A stretch of 64,000 bases of DNA from an uncultured Muribaculaceae bacterium (GCA_910583675.1 CAJTYH010000010.1:3422-67421), one strand, 5' to 3'; positions 34,684-44,254 are shown, counted from the stretch's first letter. A program made the numbers and translations. The notes: generated by a model from the sequence alone, not told the origin.

Positions 34684-35754
34684 ATGAAGATCATAGGATT
34701 TGTATTGGTAGTTGGCGTGCTTGCGTTGTGCGCCTCTTGTAGCAATAAACAGGCAGTTGTCGCAGATAAGGCTCAGGAGCCGATGAAGATTATATTCGAG
34801 ACAGACATGGGCAACGATGTGGATGATGCCTTGGCGATGGACATGCTGCTCAAGTATGCGGAGGAGGGGAAGATAGATCTCCTCGGCATATCTACGAACA
34901 AGCGCAACGAGGGATCAGTGGAATATATAGACGCTCTCACCACATGGTATGGTGTCCCCGGCATACCTATCGGCAGGGTGGTGGACGGTGCGCCTTGTGA
35001 CGATGCCGTCAACTATGCACTTGAGGTGGTAAAGATGAAGGATGCCGATGGCAAACCGCTGTTTGCCCGCTCGCATGATACTGACGGCTTTGTAGTGCCG
35101 AGTGTGGAGATGTACCGGAAGTTGCTCTCGGCTCAACCTGATTCTTCGGTAACCATAGTTTCCGTGGGATTCTCCACCAACCTTGCGCAGCTGCTTGATT
35201 CCGAGGCCGACGACATATCCCCTTTGCCGGGCAGGGACTTGGTGTCACGCAAGGTCAAGGCTCTCGTCACTATGGCAGGATGCTTTTCCAACAATGAGGA
35301 GGCTGACAGCTTAAAACGCATGCCTGAATATAATGTTGTACGCGACATAGATGCCGCGCGGAAGGTGTTTGCCGATTGGCCGACACCGATAGTAACCTCA
35401 CCTTGGGAACTTGGCAATTACATCTGTTTCCCGGCGTCAGAGATAGAAAACGACTTCACCCGTGCCATGCCGAATCCGGTTACTGAGGCCTACAAGGCAT
35501 ATCTTCCCATGCCGTATGATCGTCCGACATGGGATTTGACTTCGGTGCTCTATGCCGTGGAGGGGGCGGATGGTTATTTCACGTTGTCGGAACCAGGTGA
35601 TATTGAGGTAGACCTCCGTGGAGGCACCCGTTTCATTCCGCGTGCCGATGGCACCCGCCGCTACCTGATGTCGGATTCGGTGCAGAGTGCCAACATACTC
35701 AACCGTTTTGTGGAGATGGTACCTTCCGTGCCGGCCAAATATGCAAGCCGCTGA
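34684..35754 (+). CDS. Inosine-uridine preferring nucleoside hydrolase, lipoprotein
   Basis: 356 residues with a lipoprotein signal (LALCASC, Cys about 19). The Ca2+/ribose-binding motif FETDMGNDVDDALAMDM is at residues 38-56; the rest follows the IunH fold. It hydrolyses nucleosides to ribose and base. Being a lipoprotein it should act outside the cytoplasm, releasing ribose for the permease upstream, and ribokinase then phosphorylates it. A 75-bp A-rich spacer separates it from the permease gene, with no obvious promoter. Base specificity is not predictable. Confidence 0.92.
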   Translation: MKIIGFVLVVGVLALCASCSNKQAVVADKAQEPMKIIFETDMGNDVDDALAMDMLLKYAEEGKIDLLGISTNKRNEGSVEYIDALTTWYGVPGIPIGRVVDGAPCDDAVNYALEVVKMKDADGKPLFARSHDTDGFVVPSVEMYRKLLSAQPDSSVTIVSVGFSTNLAQLLDSEADDISPLPGRDLVSRKVKALVTMAGCFSNNEEADSLKRMPEYNVVRDIDAARKVFADWPTPIVTSPWELGNYICFPASEIENDFTRAMPNPVTEAYKAYLPMPYDRPTWDLTSVLYAVEGADGYFTLSEPGDIEVDLRGGTRFIPRADGTRRYLMSDSVQSANILNRFVEMVPSVPAKYASR

Positions 35755-35798
35755 TAAAAACGATAGGGATTGAAGGGGGGGAAGTGCAGTGGGAGGGA

Positions 35799-36140
35799 TC
35801 AGCGGCCGGGACGGCGGTTGGCGGCATCGAGAAGCTGCTGGAGCGTGGCACGGATTTCGCGGAGGCGTTCCACGGCTTGGGCACGGCGCGACACGTTAGA
35901 GCGGTTATGCCTGATCTGCTCTTCGGCTGCCTCTATGTGCAGTCCCTTGTCTTTTACAAGGTATGATACCATGCGTAGGCGCTCAATGTCGGAGGTGGTG
36001 TAGATGCGTGTTCCCTTGTCGTTGCGCTTGGGTTTTATTATGGTGAATTTCGATTCCCAGAAACGCAATGTGGAAGGAGGGAGGCCGAGTATCTCGGCCA
36101 CTTCCTTTATCTTGTAATATTTTTTGTCGAAGTCTGCCAT
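35799..36140 (-). CDS. MerR-family transcriptional regulator
   Basis: 113 residues from ATG 36140 (MADFDKKYYKIKEVAEILGLPPSTLRFWESKF); longer starts enter the alaS promoter region. N-terminal winged HTH of the MerR type, then a long coiled-coil helix (RLRMVSYLVKDKGLHIEAAEEQIR), with no effector domain or metal-binding Cys. Such short MerR proteins are common in Bacteroidota; targets are unknown. It converges on the nucleoside hydrolase gene and is divergent from alaS. A minus -7 box TACTTTTG lies at 36163-36156. Confidence 0.87.
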   Translation of the reverse strand: MADFDKKYYKIKEVAEILGLPPSTLRFWESKFTIIKPKRNDKGTRIYTTSDIERLRMVSYLVKDKGLHIEAAEEQIRHNRSNVSRRAQAVERLREIRATLQQLLDAANRRPGR

Positions 36141-36151
36141 GGGGATTATGA

Positions 36152-36183
36152 TTTGCAAAAGTAGCAAAAAAATCGTAATTTTG
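36152..36183 (+). promoter_or_regulatory. Promoter of alaS
   Basis: -33 TTTG at 36152-36155 and -7 TAATTTTG at 36176-36183, spacer 20 bp. The divergent merR-type -7 box (minus, 36163-36156) overlaps this spacer, so the two promoters may compete. Confidence 0.68.
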
Positions 36184-36263
36184 CGGCTTGAATCGGGCGA
36201 AAAGGCCTGCAACAGGCCGTAATGTCCCGCACACTCCGAAAAAAATACAATCTACACCATACG

Positions 36264-38900
36264 ATGAGCAATAAACCTCTTACTGCAAAGGAGATAAGAG
36301 AATCTTTCAAGCAGTTTTTCGAAAGCAAAGGGCACCGGATTGTTCCCTCGGCACCCATGGTAGTAAAGGATGACCCCACGCTGATGTTCACCAACGCGGG
36401 CATGAATCAGTTCAAAGACATAATCCTTGGAAACAAGGCTCCGAAATGGACGCGTGTCACCGACAGCCAGAAGTGCCTGCGTGTGAGCGGAAAGCACAAC
36501 GATCTTGAGGAAGTGGGTCATGATACGTATCATCACACCATGTTCGAGATGCTTGGTAACTGGTCGTTTGGTGACTACTTCAAGAAAGAAGCTATTGACT
36601 GGGCCTGGGAATTCCTGGTAGACGTTCTCGGTCTGAATCCGGAGCATTTGTATGCGACCGTTTTTGAAGGCTCGCCCTCCGAGGGTCTTACCCGCGACGA
36701 CGAGGCAGCCTCGTATTGGGAGGCTCATCTCCCGGCAAGCCATATAATCAATGGCAACAAGCACGACAATTTCTGGGAAATGGGTGATACTGGGCCTTGC
36801 GGCCCCTGTTCCGAGATCCATATAGATCTCAGAAGCGACGAAGAGCGTAAGGCTGTGCCCGGTGCCCAGCTCGTCAACAAGGATCATCCGCAGGTGATAG
36901 AGATATGGAACCTTGTGTTCATGCAGTTCAACCGCAAGGCCGACCACACGCTTGAGCCGCTTCCCGCCAAGGTGATAGACACCGGTATGGGATTCGAGCG
37001 CCTGTGCATGGCGCTTCAAGGAAAGACCTCGAACTACGACACCGACGTGTTCACCCCCATGATCGGCAAGATTGCCGAGCTTTCAGGAAAGAAATACGGG
37101 GAGGATCATATGGTTGACGTGGCCATGCGAGTGATAGCCGACCATATCCGCACGATAGCATTTTCGATAGCGGATTCACAGCTTCCGGGAAATGCCAAGG
37201 CCGGGTATGTGATCCGTCGCATATTGCGTCGTGCCGTGCGTTATGCATATACTTTCCTTGACCAGAAAGAGGCGTTCATGTACAAACTCGTGGACACTCT
37301 CATAGAATCCATGGGTGAAGCTTATCCCGAGCTTCCGCAGCAGCGTGAATTGATAATGAAGGTGACCAAAGAGGAGGAGGATTCTTTCCTGCGCACTCTT
37401 GAGAACGGCATCCGTATGCTTGAAAACGCCATAGCGGCAGCCCGCAAGGATGGCAAAACCGAGATCGCGGGCAGTGAGGCCTTTGTGTTGTATGACACCT
37501 ATGGCTTCCCTCTTGACCTGACGGAACTAATCCTTAAGGAAAAGGGAATGACCCTTGACCAGAAAGGGTTTGACCGCGAGATGGAGGCTCAGAAAGCTCG
37601 TGCGCGCAATGCCGCTGCAGTCGAGGCCACCGATTGGGTTACGGTGCGCGAAGGTGAGGAGGAGTTCGTCGGCTACGATCATACGGAGGCCGAGGCTCGT
37701 ATACTCCGCTACCGCAAGGTGAAGCAGAAAAACAAGGAGTTCTATCAGATAATTCTTGACCGCACCCCGTTTTATGCCGAAATGGGCGGTCAGGTAGGGG
37801 ACAGCGGCAAGCTGGTTTCCGCATCAGGAGAGGTTATCGAGATATTCGACACGAAACGTGAGAACGGCATCGGCGTCCATCTCGCCCATAAGCTCCCGGC
37901 AGACCCGGGCGCGGAGTTCATAGCTTCCATAAACAAGGAAGCGCGTCGTGCCACCTCCTGCAACCACACTGCCACACACCTGCTGCACGAGGCTCTGCGT
38001 GAAGTGCTCGGCACCCATGTGGAGCAGAAAGGCTCCTATGTGTCACCCGAGATCCTGCGTTTCGACTTCTCGCATTTCCAGAAAGTAACACCCGAGGAAC
38101 TGCGTAAGGTGGAGCATCTGGCCAACCGCAAGGTGCGCGAGGCATACAGTCGTGATGAGCGTCGCAATGTTCCCATAGAGGAGGCTCGCAAAATGGGCGC
38201 GATGGCTCTGTTCGGCGAGAAATACGGCGATGAAGTGCGTGTGATACGTTATGGAAGTTCCGTGGAGCTTTGCGGCGGAACGCATGTGGACAACACGGGT
38301 AATATCGGTATGATAAAGATCGTTTCCGAGAGCAGCATAGCAGCGGGCATACGTCGTATAGAGGCCATCACGGGAGAGAATGTGGAGAAAGCGATAGATG
38401 ACATGAGCGACAATCTCCGTGAGATAGGGCTGATGCTGCACAATGCTCCGGATCTCGTTGCCGCCCTGAAGAAAGAGATTGAGGAAAATGAGAACCTGCG
38501 TCGCCAGGCCGAGGAACATTTCAAGGAACGCGTGGCTCAGCTTACATCCAAGCTTCTGGCCGATGCGGAGGAGATCAATGGCATAAAGGTTGTGCTCCTC
38601 AGTGGAGTGCGCCTTCCCGAAGTGGCCAAGAACGTGGCTTTCAGCGTACGCGCTTCGTCTCCCGAGAAGACTGCGTTCATAGGGGCTACCGTTGACATGA
38701 GCGGTAAGCCCCTGCTTACCGTAATGCTCACGAACGACCTTGTTGAGGAAGGTTTGAATGCATCGCAGATGGTGCGTGAGGCTGCCAAGTCCATCAAGGG
38801 AGGTGGAGGAGGCCAGCCCGGTTTTGCCCAGGCGGGAGGCAAGGATGCCAACGGACTGTCGTTGGCTATGGAGACGCTTCGTGCGGCCATCACGCATTGA
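36264..38900 (+). CDS. alaS: Alanyl-tRNA synthetase
   Basis: 878 residues from ATG 36264 (MSNKPLTAKEIRESFKQFFESKGH), the usual start of Bacteroidota AlaRS; ATG 36222 adds 14 poorly conserved residues. Class II catalytic domain (DPTLMFTNAGMNQFKDIILG, TGPCGPCSEIHID), editing domain with HTATHLLHEALR and CGGTHVDNTG zinc motif, and C-Ala domain ending GGGGGQPGFAQAGG. It charges tRNA-Ala and clears Ser- or Gly-mischarged tRNA. Confidence 0.97.
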   Translation: MSNKPLTAKEIRESFKQFFESKGHRIVPSAPMVVKDDPTLMFTNAGMNQFKDIILGNKAPKWTRVTDSQKCLRVSGKHNDLEEVGHDTYHHTMFEMLGNWSFGDYFKKEAIDWAWEFLVDVLGLNPEHLYATVFEGSPSEGLTRDDEAASYWEAHLPASHIINGNKHDNFWEMGDTGPCGPCSEIHIDLRSDEERKAVPGAQLVNKDHPQVIEIWNLVFMQFNRKADHTLEPLPAKVIDTGMGFERLCMALQGKTSNYDTDVFTPMIGKIAELSGKKYGEDHMVDVAMRVIADHIRTIAFSIADSQLPGNAKAGYVIRRILRRAVRYAYTFLDQKEAFMYKLVDTLIESMGEAYPELPQQRELIMKVTKEEEDSFLRTLENGIRMLENAIAAARKDGKTEIAGSEAFVLYDTYGFPLDLTELILKEKGMTLDQKGFDREMEAQKARARNAAAVEATDWVTVREGEEEFVGYDHTEAEARILRYRKVKQKNKEFYQIILDRTPFYAEMGGQVGDSGKLVSASGEVIEIFDTKRENGIGVHLAHKLPADPGAEFIASINKEARRATSCNHTATHLLHEALREVLGTHVEQKGSYVSPEILRFDFSHFQKVTPEELRKVEHLANRKVREAYSRDERRNVPIEEARKMGAMALFGEKYGDEVRVIRYGSSVELCGGTHVDNTGNIGMIKIVSESSIAAGIRRIEAITGENVEKAIDDMSDNLREIGLMLHNAPDLVAALKKEIEENENLRRQAEEHFKERVAQLTSKLLADAEEINGIKVVLLSGVRLPEVAKNVAFSVRASSPEKTAFIGATVDMSGKPLLTVMLTNDLVEEGLNASQMVREAAKSIKGGGGGQPGFAQAGGKDANGLSLAMETLRAAITH

Positions 38901-38979
38901 GATTTCATAAGTATTTATCAATTATAACCGTTCACCGCCATATACTATACAGGTGCCGGACACACGCATGAATAAAAAT

Positions 38980-40071
38980 ATGAAAAAGACAGCTTTAATT
39001 ACAGGTGTGACAGGTCAGGACGGCTCTTTCCTTGCGGAATTCCTTATCGAAAAAGGATATGACGTGCATGGAACCATACGGCGTTCGTCAGTGGATTACC
39101 GCGAGCGCATCGCACACCTTGAGGGGAATGAGAATTTCCACCTTCATTACGCCGATCTCGGCGATTCCATGAGCATCCTTCAGGTGGTACAGAAAGTGCG
39201 TCCTGATGAGATCTATAACCTTGCCGCACAGAGCCATGTGCAGGTGTCGTTTGACTCGCCCGAATTTACTGCGGACGTTGACGCCACCGGTGTGCTACGT
39301 GTGCTTGAGGCAGTGCGTCTCTGTGGCATGGGGGATACTTGCCGCATTTACCAGGCTTCCACTTCGGAGCTTTACGGCAAGGTGGAGGAGGTGCCCCAGA
39401 ATGAGAATACCCCATTCCATCCCTACAGCCCCTATGCTGTGGCCAAGCTTTACGGCTATTGGATCGTAAAGGAGTACCGCGAGGCATACAACATGTACTG
39501 CTGTTCCGGCATCCTTTTCAACCATGAGAGCGAGCGCCGTGGCGAGACATTCGTCACCCGCAAGATCACACTTGCCGCCGCACGCATTGCCCATGGCAAG
39601 CAGGACAAACTCTATCTTGGCAACCTCTCCTCCCTGCGCGACTGGGGCTATGCCAAGGATTATGTGGAGTGCATGTGGCTCATTCTCCAGCAGGAGAAGC
39701 CTCAGGACTTTGTCATCGCTACCGGCGAGCAGCACTCGGTGCGGGAGTTCGCCACCCTGGCTTTCCGCAACGTAGGCATAAATCTCCGTTGGGAGGGTGA
39801 GGGACTGGATGAAAAGGGGATCGATGAAGCTACCGGGCGTGTGCTCGTGGAGGTTTCGCCTGACTTCTACCGTCCTACAGACGTGGTAAACCTTTGGGGA
39901 GATCCCACAAAGGCCAAAGCGCTCCTGGGATGGAACCCCACGAAGACTTCTTTCGAGCAGTTGGTCAAGATAATGACGGATGCAGACATGGAGAAGGTGG
40001 CTGTGGAGCGTGCCGGTGAACAGGTGCGTACCAACCTTGCCGAATATCTTGAAAAGGGTATCGTAAAATAA
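38980..40071 (+). CDS. gmd: GDP-mannose 4,6-dehydratase
   Basis: 363 residues from ATG 38980 (MKKTALITGVTGQDGSFLAEFLIEKGYDVHG), preceded by an A-rich leader; ATG 38968 and 38953 are alternatives. NAD(P)-binding GVTGQDG and the catalytic SELYGK, YAVAKLYGYWIVKEYRE (YxxxK) confirm a short-chain dehydrogenase of the Gmd type. It makes GDP-4-keto-6-deoxymannose, the first step of GDP-L-fucose synthesis. Followed directly by fcl. Confidence 0.96.
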   Translation: MKKTALITGVTGQDGSFLAEFLIEKGYDVHGTIRRSSVDYRERIAHLEGNENFHLHYADLGDSMSILQVVQKVRPDEIYNLAAQSHVQVSFDSPEFTADVDATGVLRVLEAVRLCGMGDTCRIYQASTSELYGKVEEVPQNENTPFHPYSPYAVAKLYGYWIVKEYREAYNMYCCSGILFNHESERRGETFVTRKITLAAARIAHGKQDKLYLGNLSSLRDWGYAKDYVECMWLILQQEKPQDFVIATGEQHSVREFATLAFRNVGINLRWEGEGLDEKGIDEATGRVLVEVSPDFYRPTDVVNLWGDPTKAKALLGWNPTKTSFEQLVKIMTDADMEKVAVERAGEQVRTNLAEYLEKGIVK

Positions 40072-40080
40072 GCAGTGACC

Positions 40081-41025
40081 ATGATGGAAAAAGACGCAAA
40101 GATATATGTGGCAGGTCATCGCGGAATGGTAGGTTCGGCCATTGTGCGCGAACTTGAGCGTCAGGGATATACCAATATCATCACCCGCACCCACAAGGAG
40201 CTTGACCTCTGCCGCCAGGATGAGGTGGAGCGCTTTTTCGCTGAGGAGAAGCCTGAATACGTTTTTCTTGCCGCCGCAAAGGTGGGAGGCATAATCGCCA
40301 ACCATTCAGCCCTCGCCGATTTCATGTATGACAACATGATACTGGAGATGAATGTGATTCACTCGGCATGGAAAAACGGTTGCAAGAAGCTTGAGTTCCT
40401 CGGGTCGTCGTGCATCTATCCGCGTATGGCACCTCAGCCCATGAAAGAGAGTTGCCTGCTGACTTCGGAACTGGAGCAGACCAACGAGGCATATGCACTT
40501 GCAAAGATCTCTGGATTGAAATACTGCGAATATCTCAACCGCCAGTACGGTACGGATTACATCAGCGTGATGCCAACGAACCTCTACGGCCCCAACGACA
40601 ATTACCATCCCACGCATTCGCATGTGGTGCCCGCTCTCATACGGCGCTTCCATGAAGCAAAGGAGCAGGGGTTGACGGAGGTAACCTGCTGGGGGGACGG
40701 CACGCCGTTGAGGGAATTCCTCTACGTGGACGATCTTGCCAACCTGTGTGTATTCCTCATGAACAACTATTCCGGAAACGAGACTGTGAATGCCGGATCG
40801 GGGAAGGAACTGACCATAAAGGAGCTTACCGAGCTTGTGGCCAAGACCGTAGGTTACGAAGGGCGCATACTCTGGGATGCTTCAAAGCCGAACGGCACAC
40901 CGCGCAAGCTGCTTGATGTGAGCAAGAGCGCGGCTCTCGGTTGGAAATATCGCACGGAACTGGAGGAGGGTTTGCGTCTCTCCTATGAGGATTTCCTCTC
41001 CAATCCCATGCGTGCCGAGCGATGA
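40081..41025 (+). CDS. fcl: GDP-L-fucose synthase
   Basis: 314 residues from ATG 40081 (a GTG at 40075 is also in frame). KIYVAGHRGMVGSAIVREL is the NADPH-binding start of epimerase/reductases of the Fcl/WcaG type; YALAKISGLKYCE holds the YxxxK pair and FLGSSCIYPRMAPQP the catalytic Ser and Cys. It converts GDP-4-keto-6-deoxymannose to GDP-L-fucose for capsular and surface glycans. It follows gmd by 9 bp; manC (GDP-mannose) is 13 kb away on the other strand. Confidence 0.96.
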   Translation: MMEKDAKIYVAGHRGMVGSAIVRELERQGYTNIITRTHKELDLCRQDEVERFFAEEKPEYVFLAAAKVGGIIANHSALADFMYDNMILEMNVIHSAWKNGCKKLEFLGSSCIYPRMAPQPMKESCLLTSELEQTNEAYALAKISGLKYCEYLNRQYGTDYISVMPTNLYGPNDNYHPTHSHVVPALIRRFHEAKEQGLTEVTCWGDGTPLREFLYVDDLANLCVFLMNNYSGNETVNAGSGKELTIKELTELVAKTVGYEGRILWDASKPNGTPRKLLDVSKSAALGWKYRTELEEGLRLSYEDFLSNPMRAER

Positions 41026-41083
41026 TATTGCAGGTCTGCAATAATCAATTGCAGTGCATCGTTATTTAGGAAAGCAATGAATC

Positions 41084-41115
41084 AATCGGGGAGGCTTGTG
41101 CCTCCTCGATTTTCA
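41084..41115 (+). terminator. Terminator after gmd-fcl
   Basis: Arms AATCGGGGAGGC (41084-41095) and GCCTCCTCGATT (41100-41111), 11 of 12 paired, loop TTGT, followed by TTCAG. Confidence 0.65.
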
Positions 41116-41133
41116 GATGAATGATTTGATGAT

Positions 41134-42357
41134 ATGGTAAAGTCTCTCTCAAACAGGGCAGCTTGCATCTTAAGGGCATGGTTATGGGGAGTAGTGATTT
41201 CGCTCCTTGCAATGCTTGCCGTGTCATGTTCCAAGGAAGATGATCCGGTGCCTCCCGTGCAAAAAAACGGGGAACGGTCTGTCCTTGTCTACATGGTGGC
41301 GAACAACAGCCTTGGAGGCTCTATCCCTCCCGGCAAGGATGAACCAGGTTATGATAATGCCGATATAGGTGAGATGCTTTATGCGGCAGCCAACGGGGCG
41401 CTTGGTGGAAATCGCCTTATCGTCTATCACCATGCCTATCGTAAGCCTCCGGTGTTGAAAGAGATAACCTCCGGAGGGATAAAGGAATTGAAAACCTATG
41501 AAACTTCGGAAAGCTCAGTAAGCGCCTCGCGCATGCTGCAGGTGCTTGAGGATTTCAAGAGTGAAGCGCCGGCTGAGAAATACGGGATCGTGTTGTGGAG
41601 TCATGCCAATGGCTGGATCCAGAACGGGATGCCTGAAAACCTGGAACAAATACGTCCGAAGGCATTCGGGGAAGACTTGTTCGACGGACGTAGGGTGTAT
41701 ATGAACGTGACAACCCTGGCGAGGGTGCTCGCCGGGCAAGGTTTCGATTATGTATATTTCGACTGTTGCCATATGGCCGGAGTGGAGGTGGCATATGAAT
41801 TGCGGAATGTCACTGAAAAGATTGTGGGATCGGTAACCGAACTTCCTGCTGCCGGCATGCCATATGACCTTACGCTTCCATATCTTATGTCGGGAGAGGT
41901 GGAAAAGGCGGCAGGCGCCACTTTCGCGAGTTATGACGCATTGTCGGGAAGCGAGCGCACCTGCACCATGTCGGTGGTCGATACTTCGCGCCTTGACCGC
42001 CTTGCGGCGGCAGTAGGAGCCCTTTACAGCTTGTGCCCTGCATTGCCTGACGACTATGTCCCCCAGAAGTTCATATACCGCAATTGCCATTATTTCGACC
42101 TGCTTCATTATATGGAGGGACTATGCGGAGGGAGCAGTGAGTTGGCCGTCCCGCTTGCGGAAGCAGCCGCTGCATTGGACGATGCGGTGGTGTATAGCGC
42201 CGCCACCCCATGGATATGGGAGGGGCATTATTCGCAGGTTGAATTGAAGAGTCATTGCGGGTTGTCAACTCATATATTGCGTTCTCCCCAGGATGCAGCA
42301 CAGTACAACTACAATCAGCTGGAGTGGTATGCCGATGTGGCATCGCGCCTGTTTTAG
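41134..42357 (+). CDS. Clostripain-family (C11) cysteine protease, lipoprotein
   Basis: 407 residues with an N-terminal hydrophobic segment and lipobox LAVSC (Cys 32). The C11 domain carries the catalytic His in IVLWSHANGW and the catalytic Cys in DYVYFDCCHMAGVEVAYEL. Family members are Arg/Lys-specific peptidases that self-process; Bacteroides relatives (fragipain) activate toxins. No toxin or substrate gene is adjacent. Probably an exposed outer-membrane or periplasmic lipoprotein. Confidence 0.88.
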   Translation: MVKSLSNRAACILRAWLWGVVISLLAMLAVSCSKEDDPVPPVQKNGERSVLVYMVANNSLGGSIPPGKDEPGYDNADIGEMLYAAANGALGGNRLIVYHHAYRKPPVLKEITSGGIKELKTYETSESSVSASRMLQVLEDFKSEAPAEKYGIVLWSHANGWIQNGMPENLEQIRPKAFGEDLFDGRRVYMNVTTLARVLAGQGFDYVYFDCCHMAGVEVAYELRNVTEKIVGSVTELPAAGMPYDLTLPYLMSGEVEKAAGATFASYDALSGSERTCTMSVVDTSRLDRLAAAVGALYSLCPALPDDYVPQKFIYRNCHYFDLLHYMEGLCGGSSELAVPLAEAAAALDDAVVYSAATPWIWEGHYSQVELKSHCGLSTHILRSPQDAAQYNYNQLEWYADVASRLF

Positions 42358-42395
42358 ACGAATTCCAAATAGGTTAACTTAGAAAACAGTTACTT

Positions 42396-43532
42396 ATGCT
42401 ATTATACGAGATATTATTGCAGTCCATTCCATTGGCCGGAGCTGCCGATCAGTCTGCGGCAGGGTCTGATAAGAGTGGCGACATTGCCTCGGCGTTGAAG
42501 TCGCTTTCGATACAGGATCTTCTGAACCGCCTTGCGGAGTCGGCGGTGGGTTTCGCCATGGATCTCGCCATCGCCATAGTGGTCTTCTATGCCGGACGTT
42601 TCATAATAAGGAAAATCTATGGTTTTGTAAAGTCGGTGTTCCTCACCCGCCGCATTGATGCGTCACTCACCACCTTTGTGTTGAGCCTGATCAACATAGT
42701 GCTGTACTTCATCCTGATCGTCACTGTGATAGGCATAATCGGCATAGAAACCACCTCGTTCCTCGCGCTGTTTGCCTCTGCCGGCGTCGCCATCGGTATG
42801 GCTCTGAGCGGTACGCTTCAGAATTTTGCCGGCGGGGTGCTTATCCTGCTTTTGAAGCCTTATAAGATAGGCGACTTCATCGAAGTACAGGGTTATGCCG
42901 GGACGGTAAAGGAGATACAGATTTTCTTTACCGTGATAACCACGGGCGACAACAAGTCCATACTTATTCCCAACGGCGGTCTGTCCACCGGAAGTGTGAA
43001 CAACTACAGCAAGGAGGAGTATCGCCGCGTCTCCTGGACGGTGTCCATTTCTTATGGCGACGATGTGACAAGGGCGCGTGAGGCTATACTCGGTTTCTTT
43101 GCCAAGGATGACCGTATCATGCCTGTTTCGGCAGATGCGGTACCTGTGGACGAAGCTGCTGCAATTGACGCTGCCGGCAAGGAGGCTGATATGGCCTACC
43201 CCGGTGAGCCGGTGAAGTGTCCGGGGTGGCTTAGGTCTGTTTTCGGAAAGAAATCCAAGGGTGTTGCAGGGGTATCGGGCGGCATAGGAAATGCCGTCAA
43301 GGGTGAGATGCCGTTGCCTAAACCTAATCTGTCGCCGGCTGTGCTTGTCAACGAGCTTGGAGCGTCCAGTGTGGATCTCCAGGTGCGTGCATGGGTGAAA
43401 AGCGCCGATTACTGGACGGTATATTTCCACTATAACGAGCTGTTCTACAACGAACTTCCCAAATATGGCATCAGTTTTCCGTTCCCGCAGCTTGACGTGC
43501 ATGTCAATGGCGCGCTAAATTCTCAGGCATGA
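42396..43532 (+). CDS. MscS-family mechanosensitive channel with cytoplasmic insertion
   Basis: 378 residues. Three membrane segments (about 45-135) including the pore helix SAGVAIGMALSGTLQNFAGGVLILLLKPYKIGDFI, then the MscS beta domain (GYAGTVKEIQIFFTVITTGDNKSILIPNG). Residues about 243-311 form an insertion not found in E. coli MscS (PVDEAAAIDAAGKEADMAY, PGWLRSVFGKKSKG), probably a loop of the alpha/beta vestibule. The channel releases solutes under hypo-osmotic stress. Its stop overlaps the DUF3109 start by 4 bp. Confidence 0.88.
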   Translation: MLLYEILLQSIPLAGAADQSAAGSDKSGDIASALKSLSIQDLLNRLAESAVGFAMDLAIAIVVFYAGRFIIRKIYGFVKSVFLTRRIDASLTTFVLSLINIVLYFILIVTVIGIIGIETTSFLALFASAGVAIGMALSGTLQNFAGGVLILLLKPYKIGDFIEVQGYAGTVKEIQIFFTVITTGDNKSILIPNGGLSTGSVNNYSKEEYRRVSWTVSISYGDDVTRAREAILGFFAKDDRIMPVSADAVPVDEAAAIDAAGKEADMAYPGEPVKCPGWLRSVFGKKSKGVAGVSGGIGNAVKGEMPLPKPNLSPAVLVNELGASSVDLQVRAWVKSADYWTVYFHYNELFYNELPKYGISFPFPQLDVHVNGALNSQA

Positions 43533-44128
43533 TGTTGCAGATACAGGACACGTTGGTCTCCCTTGACCTTGCCGAGCAGTTCTTCTGCTGCGATCTGGAC
43601 AAATGTCTGGGTGCATGCTGCATAGAGGGAGATGCCGGTGCGCCGGTTACGGAAGATGAAGTGAAGGAGATAGAGCGCGTACTTCCCGAGATCGAGGCCG
43701 ACATGATGCCCCGTGCCATAGAGGAGGTGAAGGCCAACGGGGTTGCTTATACCGATGTGGAGGGGGATCTGGTCACGACCATCCTTGACGGACGCAATTG
43801 CGCCTTCACATGTTATGCCCCGGGAGGTGTATGCCTGTGTGCGCTTGAGAAGGCTTTTCGCGAGGGACGCACCGACTGGAAGAAGCCGGTTTCCTGCTCG
43901 CTGTATCCGTTGCGCATAAAGGAGTTCCCGACATTTACGGCGGTGAACTATCATCGTTGGAAGATATGCCGCGATGCCGAGGCGCTCGGTCGCAAGAAAG
44001 GCATACGGTTGTATCAGTTCCTACGCGAGCCTCTTATAGAGCGTTTCGGAGCCGATTGGTATGCGGAACTGGAACAGGCTTGTGAACTGTATCTTAAGGA
44101 ATACGGTGACAATTCCCCGCGCCGTTGA
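43529..44128 (+). CDS. DUF3109 family protein
   Basis: 199 residues starting 4 bp inside the MscS gene (ATGA). Full-length DUF3109 with many conserved Cys (FFCCDLDKCLGACCIEGDAG, GRNCAFTCYAPGGVCLC, CSLYPLRIKEF, KICRD). Cys spacing of this kind suggests metal or Fe-S binding, as in related YkgJ-type proteins, but function is not established. Ends before a terminator. Confidence 0.88.
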   Translation: MMLQIQDTLVSLDLAEQFFCCDLDKCLGACCIEGDAGAPVTEDEVKEIERVLPEIEADMMPRAIEEVKANGVAYTDVEGDLVTTILDGRNCAFTCYAPGGVCLCALEKAFREGRTDWKKPVSCSLYPLRIKEFPTFTAVNYHRWKICRDAEALGRKKGIRLYQFLREPLIERFGADWYAELEQACELYLKEYGDNSPRR

Positions 44129-44151
44129 CCGCTCAGCCCGGTTGAATATAT

Positions 44152-44187
44152 AATGGCGATGTGTCAAAATTTACATATCGCCATTTT
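44152..44187 (+). terminator. Terminator after the MscS-DUF3109 pair
   Basis: AATGGCGATGTGT (from 44152) pairs with ACATATCGCCATT, 12 of 13 positions, and is followed by TTTTT. It separates DUF3109 from the convergent nadE. Confidence 0.7.
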
Positions 44188-44254
44188 TTATCCGGATGGT
44201 GAGGGTGCTATAAGAATGGTTCAGATGTTAGGAGCCATTATGATACACCCTCGT

